Source of the DNA: JBJYIN01 sp046237015
GTDB lineage: Bacteria > Pseudomonadota > Gammaproteobacteria > Enterobacterales > Enterobacteriaceae
Direction: 5' to 3'
Length of the DNA stretch: 64,000 bases
NCBI RefSeq assembly: GCF_046237015.1
Contig: NZ_JBJYIN010000012.1
Coordinates: 82,804-146,803, forward strand
Of the stretch, positions 63,973 through 64,000 are shown one piece after another. The position numbers were made by a program, and so were the translations under genes. The notes under the pieces were generated by a model that was given only the letters and a program-made list of their open reading frames with translations, had not been told where the DNA came from and did no database searches. Positions within the stretch are counted from its first letter, which is position 1, and each line of letters starts with the position of its first letter.

Positions 63973-63985
63973 CTGGCAGTTTATC
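63951..63985 (+). terminator. Terminator at the end of the right fimbrial operon
   Basis: Eleven-base arms TGCCAGTCAGT and ACTGACTGGCA are perfect, with the loop TAAGCG, and the T-rich GTTTATCT follows. It overlaps the chaperone stub. Confidence 0.7.
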
Positions 63986-64000
63986 TACGGGCCTTACTGT

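Noticed and set aside
63951..63978. Terminal inverted repeat of an insertion sequence
   Set aside because: The arms are six bases apart and followed by a T-rich tail, which fits a terminator better than an IS end.
1..64000. CRISPR array, prophage or complete insertion sequence
   Set aside because: No regularly spaced direct repeats, no phage structural genes and no transposase were recognised; the only mobile trace is the integrase remnant.

Overview
The window looks like a chromosomal segment of a soft-rot enterobacterium, most probably Pectobacterium or a close relative (Enterobacterales, Pectobacteriaceae). This rests on gene order and protein similarity read by eye. The backbone matches the E. 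coli order ptrA-recC-ppdC-ygdB-ppdB-ppdA-thyA-lgt-ptsP-rppH-mutH-ygdQ-ygdR-tas, and further on yggN-yggL-trmB-mutY-yggX-mltC-speC-tRNA-Phe. Accessory genes are inserted between these blocks. No search was run, so the species is an inference.

Layout. 1-6062: ptrA (partial), recC and four prepilin-like genes, all leftward. 6717-10684: the ornithine-inducible unit speFL-speF-potE, inserted between ppdA and thyA, with a 34-codon GTG-started leader peptide that is easy to miss. 10773-15442: thyA, lgt, ptsP and rppH leftward. 16141-19464: mutH, ygdQ, ygdR and tas rightward. 19585-26726: an accessory metabolic locus with a DcuC-type carrier, a MetC-like PLP enzyme, an aspartase/fumarase-superfamily lyase, an MmgE/PrpD protein and a LysR regulator. 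I read it as a candidate salvage system for C4-dicarboxylate (fumarate-type) adducts. 26797-31352: housekeeping genes yggN, yggL, trmB, mutY, yggX and mltC. 31582-34172: a DUF2628 membrane protein, a Tm-1-like/UPF0261 protein and a TetR regulator, where E. coli has nupG. 34227-36383: speC, a second ornithine decarboxylase.

37036-37450: tRNA-Phe followed by a strong terminator and a decayed P4-type integrase, which marks an old integration site. 37534-46526 is probably island cargo: a MalY-like lyase with an NhaC antiporter, a melR gene without melAB, a LacI regulator, and a three-gene operon of two Gfo/Idh/MocA oxidoreductases and an MFS carrier. 46854-51735: an AraC/SDR divergent pair and a glyA paralogue divergent from a MocR-type regulator. 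52024-52212: a small YjfB-like protein.

52269-64000 is a fimbrial locus with mirror symmetry. A complete leftward operon (pilin, usher, chaperone, tip adhesin) and a paralogous rightward operon (pilin, usher, stub of a chaperone) flank three regulator genes. These are a LuxR-type protein with a receiver-like domain that seems to lack its phospho-acceptor, a FidL-like membrane protein and a ToxR-type membrane regulator. The rightward chaperone is cut to 23 codons and runs directly into a terminator, so that usher probably depends on the left operon's chaperone.
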